A stretch of 64,000 nt of DNA from Bradyrhizobium sp. (GTDB lineage Bacteria; Pseudomonadota; Alphaproteobacteria; Rhizobiales; Xanthobacteraceae): assembly GCF_027307225.1 (NCBI RefSeq), contig NZ_DAHUXJ010000020.1:37789-101788 (forward strand). The letters run 5' to 3'. The notes beneath the pieces are model-generated. The model worked only from the letters and a program-made list of their open reading frames with translations. It was not told where the DNA came from and made no database searches. Below are positions 53,251-61,004 of this stretch, in pieces (the first letter of the stretch is position 1; each line of letters opens with the position of its first letter). The translations under genes were made by a program, and so were the position numbers.

Positions 53251-55364
53251 GACTTCTTCCTCCAACGCTGGTCGTATTGCACGAAGTCGGGATCGGCGTT
53301 CTGCAGCTTGAAGCGCCCGATCCGGTTGTTTGCGATACCTCCGAGATAAAGGTAGCCGCGATGCTCCCGCATCGACGTGATCATCGGATGATTGAGGCCC
53401 TTGAGATCCCAGAACGACTCCAGGATCTTGCCCTGCTCGTTGAATTTGACGACACAGCCCGTGTTGATATTCGGAAACAGCCATTCATCGACGGGCACGC
53501 GCTTTGCCATGCGCCGGCGGAAGCCGGGCATTTTCCATGCAAGGTCGAGCGAGGGGCTGCGCATTCCGACGAGCGCGAGCCAGTAGTTGCCGTCGGAAGC
53601 AAGGTTGATATTGTCCGGATATCCCGGGAGATTGTCCATCACGGTCTCGACCGTTCCCTTCCTGGGACCGGCAAACCAGTAGCGCTTGACCGAACAGCCG
53701 AACGTCTCGGCAAAAAGTATCGATTGCCCATCGCTTGCGACGGCAACGCCATTCGGAAACTTGAGCCCGCGTAGCGCCGTATGCGTCGCTCCGGTTTTCG
53801 TGTCGTAGCAGATGATGCGGCCATTGCCGCGGGCCTCGAGCCCGTCGACCGGCCACTCGTCCATCTCGTAGCGGACGGTCGCCTCCGAGAAGAAGATCAG
53901 TCCATCGTCGGTGATATCGAGATCGTCCGCGAGGCGGAGACGGCTGTCGTCGTTCACCGAATAGACGCTGCGGTTGGTCTCGTCCGTGGCCTTTTCGACT
54001 GCCCCATCGGGAGCGATCCGATAGAGGCCCATGCCGCCGATGCAGACGTAGAGATTGTCCTGCCGATCAAACGCCATACCGAGAGGTTGACCGCCGATAT
54101 GCGCGAATACCTCCATTCGCTCGTAATCGGGCGGGAAGAATCGAATGATGTCGCCGTGGCGCGATCCGGCATAGAGAACATCGTTGCGGTCGAGAATGAC
54201 ATCCTCCGGGGCCTCGATGCGCCCGAGACCGATCAGCGAGACCTCCCGCAGCTTGTCATTTTGCTCAAAAGGCCCTCCGCCTCCGATTTCCGTCGGCGGC
54301 GGCGGCGGCAATGCATGGTAGGTCGGCGCGACGTAGACCTTGCTGATGATGCGGGTCCGGTTCTTCTGCCAGCGGATATCAATCATCGCGGACGTCAGCA
54401 GGATCGTGGCAAGCGCCATACGATTGACCCCGCCGCGCGCGTTCATGGCCGTGAGCCCGTTGGTAACCAGAAGAACGACGAGCACGCCGACCAGCGACTT
54501 GACGACCGATCCCTTTCCACCTCCAAGCGTGATACCGCCGAGGACCGTAGCCGTCAGCACGATCACTTCGAGACCAACGCCGATGTCGCCGCCAACCGTA
54601 CCGAGGCGGGCAGCGAAGAATAACGCGCCGATGCCTGTCAGCACGCCGCTCGCGACATAGCAGAGCGCGATCGTCCGCCGCACGGGGATGCCGGAATTGT
54701 AGGCCGAGCGGCGCGAACCACCGATGGCCATGATGTGCCATCCTGGCCGCAACCGGGTCATGAAGACGTGACCGAAAACCGCAATCGCCAGGTAAACCAG
54801 CGCAACGCTCGGAATGCCGAACACGTCACCGTTCCCAATGAAATCCCAGGCAGGGATATTGGGGAACGCCGAAGCGATGTCATTCGAATATCGCTGGATC
54901 AGAAGATCGAAAGTCGAGCGGTAGATGATCAGCGTGATCAGCGTCGTGATGAAAGCGCGAAGCCGCAAATAGCCGATCAGCAGTCCGTTGATGGCCCCGA
55001 GCAAGCCGCCAACCACCAACGTAGCAACGATGACCGCCGGAACAGGCCACCCCTGCACGTCCAGCAGATAAAGCGCGCAGAAATCCGTCAGCGCGAACAT
55101 CGATCCGACCGAAAGATCGATGCCGCCGGCAACGACGACGAGCCCCATTCCAAGGCCGATGAAGCCGATCTCTCCGGCCTGACGAGCGGTGTCAGCGAGG
55201 CTCGCCGGCGAAAGGAAATGCTCGAGCGACCGGCTCAAGGCAAAGCCGACGATCAGCAGCAGGATGACCGGAATGGCGGTTTCGGTCCATCTCTTCGAGA
55301 GGATTTCACCGAGAAGATGATCGGGCCAATAGCGATATCGCAGTCGGGTCAGCGTCTCGCGCAT
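53247..55364 (-). CDS. ABC importer permease fused to an SMP-30-like propeller domain
   Basis: 705 residues from the ATG at 55364 (GGGAAGG upstream; the frame to 55442 is not used). Residues about 30-345 are an RbsC-type permease with eight or more helices and the family motif VVVAGGIDLSVGSMFALTDF near 78; GGITLGGGKGSVVKSLVGVL is near 290. After a Pro-rich hinge (HALPPPPPTEIGGGG), residues about 375-705 form a propeller: LGRIEAPEDVILDRNDVLYA, DDLDITDDGLIFFSEATVRY and LKFPNGVAVASDGQSILFAE. The last is the Asn metal-ligand blade of SMP-30 and strictosidine-synthase proteins. The C-terminal domain follows the last helix. The fusion implies that substrate entry and hydrolysis or sensing are coupled. 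Confidence 0.9.
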   Translation of the reverse strand: MRETLTRLRYRYWPDHLLGEILSKRWTETAIPVILLLIVGFALSRSLEHFLSPASLADTARQAGEIGFIGLGMGLVVVAGGIDLSVGSMFALTDFCALYLLDVQGWPVPAVIVATLVVGGLLGAINGLLIGYLRLRAFITTLITLIIYRSTFDLLIQRYSNDIASAFPNIPAWDFIGNGDVFGIPSVALVYLAIAVFGHVFMTRLRPGWHIMAIGGSRRSAYNSGIPVRRTIALCYVASGVLTGIGALFFAARLGTVGGDIGVGLEVIVLTATVLGGITLGGGKGSVVKSLVGVLVVLLVTNGLTAMNARGGVNRMALATILLTSAMIDIRWQKNRTRIISKVYVAPTYHALPPPPPTEIGGGGPFEQNDKLREVSLIGLGRIEAPEDVILDRNDVLYAGSRHGDIIRFFPPDYERMEVFAHIGGQPLGMAFDRQDNLYVCIGGMGLYRIAPDGAVEKATDETNRSVYSVNDDSRLRLADDLDITDDGLIFFSEATVRYEMDEWPVDGLEARGNGRIICYDTKTGATHTALRGLKFPNGVAVASDGQSILFAETFGCSVKRYWFAGPRKGTVETVMDNLPGYPDNINLASDGNYWLALVGMRSPSLDLAWKMPGFRRRMAKRVPVDEWLFPNINTGCVVKFNEQGKILESFWDLKGLNHPMITSMREHRGYLYLGGIANNRIGRFKLQNADPDFVQYDQRWRKKS

Positions 55365-55446
55365 CAATCCTTCCCTTGGAGCCCGGCGTACTGACGTGCG
55401 CTCGCGTTCCGGAGCGAGCGGTCCGGAACGCGAGTGCGTCACGAGA

Positions 55447-56463
55447 TCACTTCTTTAGGTCAGAAAGATTCCAGCACGTCATCTCGCTATCGGCGTTTGC
55501 TTTCGTGACTGGAATCAACGTCGTGTACTCCGAGCCCTTGACCGATCCGGCCTTGACGCCGGATGACAACAGCCACTTGATCGTTCCCGCCATTTGTTCC
55601 GCCTGCGTCGGCACGTCATAGCTCAGGTCGAGATCGAACGATCCGTTCTTGACAAGTTCGCAAGAACCCTTCCGCTCTCCGCCGCCGGACGTCGCCAGAT
55701 AGACTTTCCCGGTCAATCCCGCTTCCTTGATGGCGGCCGCGGTGCCGATGTCCATGCCGTCCCAGAAGCCCACGATACCGCAGAGATCCGGGTTTTGCTT
55801 CAACACGGTCTGCGCGATCGCCTTCGCCTTGGCCGCGTCCCAATCGGCCGCCTGGCTCGATACCACCTTGATTTCGGGATGCTTGGCGAGCACGTTTTCG
55901 ACGCCCTTGAGGGTATAAGCGCTGGCGGCCGCCGACAACGCCCCTTGCATGATGGCGATCTTGTTCGACTTGCCTTGGCATGCCTTCACCACGGCATCGG
56001 TGTCGCGTTCGCCGATTTCGATCCAGTTTGCGCCGACGAACGCCGAACTGCGATAGGCGGATCCCATGTTGATCTGGATGACGTAGATCCCCTCGTTCTC
56101 GGCTCGCTGCAACAATTTCGCGTAAGTCTGAACGTCGGGATTATGGATCACCATCACCGCAGGCTTTTCGGAAATCAGCGAGGTAACGGCTTGCGCGCCC
56201 GCATTCGTGTTCCAGTTGGGATCCCGGATCTCGAATTTGACGCCGTAGGGTTCAAGCTCCTTTTTCAGGCCGGCGTACCAGCCCTCGGTGAGATCGAAGT
56301 TCATCGCGACCGGCACATAGGCGACCGTCTTTCCTGCGAGTGAATCCTTGAAAGACTTCTGGAAAGGCTCGTCGATGCCCTTTTGCGCGAACGCCGGGAC
56401 AGTCAGGCAGGCCAGCAACAACGCGACGACGCTGCCGAGGCCGCATTTATGAAGATACGTCAT
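55447..56463 (-). CDS. Periplasmic sugar-binding protein of ABC importer (RbsB type)
   Basis: 338 residues from the ATG at 56463, which follows CGGAGGAAAAC. The signal peptide is HKCGLGSVVALLLACLTVPA then FAQ. The mature protein is a type I periplasmic binding fold: GKTVAYVPVAMNFDLTEGWY, VTSLISEKPAVMVIHNPD, VYLATSGGGERKGSCELVKN. It should deliver a sugar or related compound to the two permeases. The open frame upstream to 57153 is only the shadow of the permease gene. Confidence 0.92.
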   Translation of the reverse strand: MTYLHKCGLGSVVALLLACLTVPAFAQKGIDEPFQKSFKDSLAGKTVAYVPVAMNFDLTEGWYAGLKKELEPYGVKFEIRDPNWNTNAGAQAVTSLISEKPAVMVIHNPDVQTYAKLLQRAENEGIYVIQINMGSAYRSSAFVGANWIEIGERDTDAVVKACQGKSNKIAIMQGALSAAASAYTLKGVENVLAKHPEIKVVSSQAADWDAAKAKAIAQTVLKQNPDLCGIVGFWDGMDIGTAAAIKEAGLTGKVYLATSGGGERKGSCELVKNGSFDLDLSYDVPTQAEQMAGTIKWLLSSGVKAGSVKGSEYTTLIPVTKANADSEMTCWNLSDLKK

Positions 56464-56498
56464 GTTTTCCTCCGTTTTTAAATCCAAAATCGGGCGAG

Positions 56499-57470
56499 TT
56501 AAATGTCGCCTTGTTGAGCCGTTTCTTCGTTTCTCGGGTTCAGGAATGTGTCCGTGATGACTGCGACCAGCAACACGACCCCCTTGATCAGATTCTGGCC
56601 GGCATAGGGCACGTCGAGGATCGTCATCCCGTTCAGCATCGTTCCGATCAGCAGCGTGCCGATGATGACATTGATGACGCCACCCCGCCCGCCCGACAGG
56701 CCGATGCCGCCCAGCACGACGACAAGGATCACATCGTAAATCAAGGTCGAGTTGAAGATGCGGGTCGGCATGGAGCTGACGGAAGCCGCCAGCACCAGAC
56801 CCGCGAAATAGCCGATAAGCGCCGCGAGGACATACTGCAGCACGATGATCGGCCTCGACGGAATGCCGGTAACGCGCGCTGCGAATGGATTGTCCCCGAT
56901 GGCATAGATGTAGGCTCCCCAGCGGGTCTGCCGCAGGAGTACGAACACCACGACACAGGCGATCGCAAACATGACGATCGAGGTGGGAATGCCCAGGATG
57001 CTGCCCTGCCCGAGCCGCTCGAATCCCGCCATGCCGTCGCTCCACTGGACCACGTCGAGTTGGAACAGCGCTGATTGACCAAGGCCGGCAACAAAGAGAC
57101 CGGTGGCGAGGGTTGCGAACAACGGCGGTACTTCGGCGTAGGCGATGAGCCATCCGTTGACGAGCCCGATGCCGATCGCCAGGACGGCCGCGACCAGCAA
57201 GGATGCGGGCAGCGAGTGGCCGTTCTGAACCATCTGCAGCACAAGCCCCCCGGGAACCGCGAGCGCCGCGATCAGCGAAAGATCGATGCCACGGCCGATG
57301 ACGACGATCGCCATCGCCAGGCCGAGAATGCCAAGAACCGCCACGTTCTGCAGCAGCGTCAGCATATTCTGCGCTGTGAGAAAGCCGTTCAGGAAGATTG
57401 AAAATGCAAGAAACAGGGCCGCGAAGACCGCGAACACGATTTCTTGCTGGCTGAACCTAAAGCGTTTCAT
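56499..57470 (-). CDS. Sugar-type ABC importer permease (RbsC family)
   Basis: A 323-residue protein with about eight to ten membrane helices and the family motif MAIVVIGRGIDLSLIAALAV near residue 53. A second conserved region, VVLGGIGLSGGRGGVINVII, is near 272. It lies 35 bases before the binding-protein gene. Together with the permease part of the fusion at 53247 it would form a heterodimeric channel driven by the ATPase at 50663. Confidence 0.93.
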   Translation of the reverse strand: MKRFRFSQQEIVFAVFAALFLAFSIFLNGFLTAQNMLTLLQNVAVLGILGLAMAIVVIGRGIDLSLIAALAVPGGLVLQMVQNGHSLPASLLVAAVLAIGIGLVNGWLIAYAEVPPLFATLATGLFVAGLGQSALFQLDVVQWSDGMAGFERLGQGSILGIPTSIVMFAIACVVVFVLLRQTRWGAYIYAIGDNPFAARVTGIPSRPIIVLQYVLAALIGYFAGLVLAASVSSMPTRIFNSTLIYDVILVVVLGGIGLSGGRGGVINVIIGTLLIGTMLNGMTILDVPYAGQNLIKGVVLLVAVITDTFLNPRNEETAQQGDI

Positions 57471-57488
57471 CGCAGGCGACCCCGACCC

Positions 57489-59384
57489 TCAAGGCGAACG
57501 GCGTTCAATTCGGTAAGTTTGTGGAAGCGTGGACAAGCTTTCGGCAAGCTCAGCCACGAGCTTCTCGTCGCCGGAAACCACCGAAACCAGGACAAGCGTA
57601 TTTAGTTTGTCGTCCTTGTCCACCTCGATGTCGGCTTTTGTGCCGGCACCGAAGACCCGCTCAATCTCCGTCCTCACCTTCTCCTGCACCGCGAGATCGC
57701 GAAGAGCGGGCTTGAAAATCTTGCCGACCGCGGTCACCGGCAGCGCGTCCAGTTGGACGATGCGCCGGGGCCTGGCGGGCGGTTCATTGACGTTGTTTTC
57801 CAGGAACTCACGCAATCGCTCTGCATCGATCGTCTGGTTCGGCGATGGTACCACGAAGAGGATCGGAACTTCTCCCGCATAGGCATCCGGCATCCCCACT
57901 GCCGAACTCATCTGCACGCCGGGAAAGCCGTTGGCGACGTCTTCGATCGCGGCTGGGTCGATGTTGTGCCCGCTCCGTACGATCAGGTCTTTCTCGCGGC
58001 CCGTGAGCACGAGGCGCTGGTCCGGCGTGAGGTAGCCGACGTCACCCGTTACGATCCACCGATCCTCGGTCAGGACACCGACGTTATGCCCGGGATCGAC
58101 ATACCCCGGAAATACTTGCGGCCCCTTGGCGAGCACAAGACCACTGGTGAGCGGCGGGCATTCGCTGCGCATGTTGGCATCGCCAAGAGGCACGATCTTC
58201 GTCCTCGCAAACGGCGCTCTGAATCCGACGCTGCCCTGGAGCGGCTCTCCAAGTCCGGGATTGAATGCGATAGCTGCCGCCGTTTCCGTCATGCCATAGG
58301 TTTCAAACAGTCTAATCCCGGTTCGGGCCTGGAATCGATCGCCGATCGCCTTCGGAAGCACGGAGCCTCCAGTCAGCGCCATTCTGACAGTGCCGATATC
58401 GCAAGAACCGATCGGCACTTCGGCCAGGGCGGCGATTGAGGTCGGCACTCCGCTTACGATCGTCACCCGAAACCGGGCCACGATCTGCCAATAGTCGCGA
58501 ATTGCCTCCGGGCTTCTGAGACTGTACGGCGACGGGATAACGACGTGGCCACCGGCTGCGAGAACCGACAACCCGACCGTCATCGTGCCTCCGACATGAA
58601 ACAACGGGAAGCCGCTCAAGGCAACATCGTGTTCGTCGATTCCATGAACCTGAGCGAAGCTCCAGGCGGCATGAATTTGATTGCCGTGCGTGAGGCGAAC
58701 GAGCTTCGGGCGTCCGGTCGTCCCACCGGTATGAAAGAGTGCGCACACCAGGTCTCGATCGATCGATGGCTCAAACTCGAGAGAATTCCGCCGGGCGGCA
58801 ATTGCTTCATCGAAATCGATGAAGCGATCCGCGAGATCGCGGCTGTCTCCCATCACCAGGATCTTTCGCAGCGACCCTACCCGCGCAGCGACGTTCCTCG
58901 CCTTTTGCCAAACGGCGGAGTCAGCTGATTCCGACGGGATGACCAGAACACTTGCTCCCTGCGCTTCAAGAAGGTCTGCAATCGCGATTTCGCTGAGCAG
59001 AAAGTTGATGGAGCTTGCCACGCCCGCGACCTGAGCGCCGAGCAAGGCGGGAAATACCTGCGGCAAGATCGGGCAAAGAAACGCAACCGTCGGACCGCCT
59101 GGCGTGATCCCATACGACCTGAACAGGTTGGCCGCTCCAGAAATATCGGCAAGCAATTCACGATGGGTGAGGCTGACCTGGCGTGTCTCTCGAGGTTTTC
59201 CGGTCAGAACCGTCAACGCTCGCCTGTCGGGGTGCAATTGCGCCGTCGACTCGAAGAGCTGGTAGAGACTGCGCGCGGGCACGAGGGATTGGTACGGCAA
59301 TCGCTCGAGCGCCTCAATGTCTGCAATGGAAACAACGGGCCTTGTGAACCGCGTCGTCATTGGCGAAAGCAGACCAGCAGGCAT
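57489..59384 (-). CDS. AMP-binding acyl-CoA synthetase
   Basis: 631 residues from the ATG at 59384 (AGGGAA upstream). It is an ANL-superfamily enzyme: ALFHTGGTTGRPKLVRLTHG near 244, RLFETYGMTETAAA near 358, WIVTGDVGYLTPDQRLVLTG near 455 and VIRSGHNIDPAAIEDV, with the C-terminal Lys motif AVGKIFKPALRD. It is related to the synthetase at 30112 and shares the same motif spellings (GHNIDP). It is the first gene of the ABC operon, 18 bases before the permease gene, so the imported compound may be processed to an acid and activated with CoA. The substrate is unknown. Confidence 0.92.
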   Translation of the reverse strand: MPAGLLSPMTTRFTRPVVSIADIEALERLPYQSLVPARSLYQLFESTAQLHPDRRALTVLTGKPRETRQVSLTHRELLADISGAANLFRSYGITPGGPTVAFLCPILPQVFPALLGAQVAGVASSINFLLSEIAIADLLEAQGASVLVIPSESADSAVWQKARNVAARVGSLRKILVMGDSRDLADRFIDFDEAIAARRNSLEFEPSIDRDLVCALFHTGGTTGRPKLVRLTHGNQIHAAWSFAQVHGIDEHDVALSGFPLFHVGGTMTVGLSVLAAGGHVVIPSPYSLRSPEAIRDYWQIVARFRVTIVSGVPTSIAALAEVPIGSCDIGTVRMALTGGSVLPKAIGDRFQARTGIRLFETYGMTETAAAIAFNPGLGEPLQGSVGFRAPFARTKIVPLGDANMRSECPPLTSGLVLAKGPQVFPGYVDPGHNVGVLTEDRWIVTGDVGYLTPDQRLVLTGREKDLIVRSGHNIDPAAIEDVANGFPGVQMSSAVGMPDAYAGEVPILFVVPSPNQTIDAERLREFLENNVNEPPARPRRIVQLDALPVTAVGKIFKPALRDLAVQEKVRTEIERVFGAGTKADIEVDKDDKLNTLVLVSVVSGDEKLVAELAESLSTLPQTYRIERRSP

Positions 59385-59620
59385 GGCTGAATTCCCTGGA
59401 CCGGCACCTGACGCGCATCCCTGCCGAACCAGCGCGCGAACGCCTCCTCCGGTTTTCAAGTAGCTCAATGCCCCAAGCGATACTTGCTTGGGAGCGCAAA
59501 GGTTTTGCTTTTAGGCGCAAAGTTGGCTTGCGCGGTGCCGAAGGACACCTAGAATTGCGCCCCTCGACCTTTGGTGCGGCGCACAAAGTCTTACGCCAAT
59601 GGATGATCGATGGATGACCG

Positions 59621-60565
59621 ATGGATCTGGTGTTCACGACAAAAGGGGTAGAGCCGTCCAAGCGTTACGCAGCTTGGCAAGGGGCTATTTGCGACGTCTA
59701 TGTCAACGTCGACGTGAACGCCGAGAAGCGCTCCGACTATCATGGCTTTATTCGAGAAGCACGGTTCGGCTCCGTCACGATGACGGACGTCTTGCTATCG
59801 GAGCAACGGATAACACGACGCGAGCGGCACATCGCAAAGCTCGACAAGGATTGCTACTACGTCGAGCTCGTCCAACAGGGACAGGTCAACATCCTTCAGG
59901 CAGGCCAGACCCTGCACTCCAATCCTGCGGTCGGCGCGATTTTCTCAGCGGCAGAAGCCTACGATCTGGAGTGCATCGGCAGGGTTCGATCGCTCTATCT
60001 GGAGATTCCCCGCAAGGAATTCGCTTCGCGGTTCAGTGAACACAAGATCCCCGTCGCAGCGACGATCGCGACCGCGCGCGGTCTCGGCCGGATTGCCGCC
60101 GAATTCTGCTCGACGCTCGCCGCGGAAGGAGCTCAATTGGAGGAAGCCGCAAGAGCCCGACTGGGCGGCGAACTCATGGACGTCCTGGCGCTCGCCCTGG
60201 ACATGGGCGACAACTATGAGCTCACGGAAGACGCGACGGCGCAGAAGGCTCGCTTGCGTTCCGTCAAGGATTGGATCGAAGAACATCTCACCGATCCCGA
60301 TCTTTCGCCTGAAAAGATCGCCAAAAGTAACGGCGTGTCGTTGCGGCATTTGCACTATCTTTTCAGGCTCAATGATGTGTCCGTATCTGAATGGGTTTTG
60401 GATCGGCGGCTGCAGCGATGCTACGACGTGCTGACGCGCCCCGAACTGCGCTCGCTATCGGTAACCGAAGTGGCGTATCGATTGGGATTCCATAGCTCAT
60501 CTCATTTCAGCACGGTCTTCCGAAGGAAGTTTGGACATAGCCCGTCGGATCTGCGCAAGCGCTAG
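59621..60565 (+). CDS. AraC family transcriptional regulator
   Basis: A 314-residue protein with an N-terminal AraC-type ligand domain (RHIAKLDKDCYYVELVQQGQ, then a VGAIFSAAEAYDLEC segment) and a C-terminal double helix-turn-helix: LTDPDLSPEKIAKSNGVSLR, HLHYLFRLND, then LSVTEVAYRLGFHSSSHFST with the signature FSTVFRRKFGHSPSDLR. It is divergent from the ABC operon (236 bases between starts) and is its most likely regulator. Its stop TAG at 60563-60565 is part of the CTAG that borders a repeat. Confidence 0.93.
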   Translation: MDLVFTTKGVEPSKRYAAWQGAICDVYVNVDVNAEKRSDYHGFIREARFGSVTMTDVLLSEQRITRRERHIAKLDKDCYYVELVQQGQVNILQAGQTLHSNPAVGAIFSAAEAYDLECIGRVRSLYLEIPRKEFASRFSEHKIPVAATIATARGLGRIAAEFCSTLAAEGAQLEEAARARLGGELMDVLALALDMGDNYELTEDATAQKARLRSVKDWIEEHLTDPDLSPEKIAKSNGVSLRHLHYLFRLNDVSVSEWVLDRRLQRCYDVLTRPELRSLSVTEVAYRLGFHSSSHFSTVFRRKFGHSPSDLRKR

Positions 60566-60728
60566 TGCGGTGAATTTGAAGTTCCTATCAGTTTCGCGGT
60601 AACCTCGTCGTAGGAACTTCAAATTCTAAACCGCACTAGAATCATATAATTGGCTAGTGCTTCTTTGATTCCGAAGTTCGTAAACGTGGAGCCGCAATAT
60701 GATACGAACTTCGGAATCGGAGCACTAG
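60562..60728 (+). repeat. Paired-hairpin CTAG element, type A, after an AraC stop codon
   Basis: Hairpin one spans CTAG 60562 to CTAG 60639, with arms GCGGTGAATTTGAAGTTCCT and its complement. The 14-base spacer is AATCATATAATTGG. Hairpin two spans CTAG 60654 to CTAG 60728 with arms GATTCCGAAGTTCGTA / TACGAACTTCGGAATC. All four CTAGs are intact, and paired changes keep the stems complementary. Confidence 0.94.
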
Positions 60729-61004
60729 TCGCCCGATTCACTCAGATTGATGGGTAAAGGTGCTTGAGTTTGATCCTGGCATTGGGAGTTGTGAAGTGCC
60801 AGCGCACGCGAGTGGCATTATCTTACATCGAACAGCGAACGCCACACAGTGTCGCCGCGTTTGTTAACAACGGTTCATTCCGGTTGCGAGCCCGGTTGCG
60901 AACGGGGACGGTCAAATGATCAGGCGACATGCGATCGCTGGACGCAGCCGTCGACTGCGCAGCGATCGAACCGTATTCGGTTCACCAGCCTTCCCGAATA
61001 CGTC

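Noticed and set aside
55447..57153. A 568-codon minus-strand frame that could suggest a larger binding protein
   Set aside because: Its first 230 codons lie over the permease gene in another frame. The true start at 56463 has a GGAGG site and a signal peptide.
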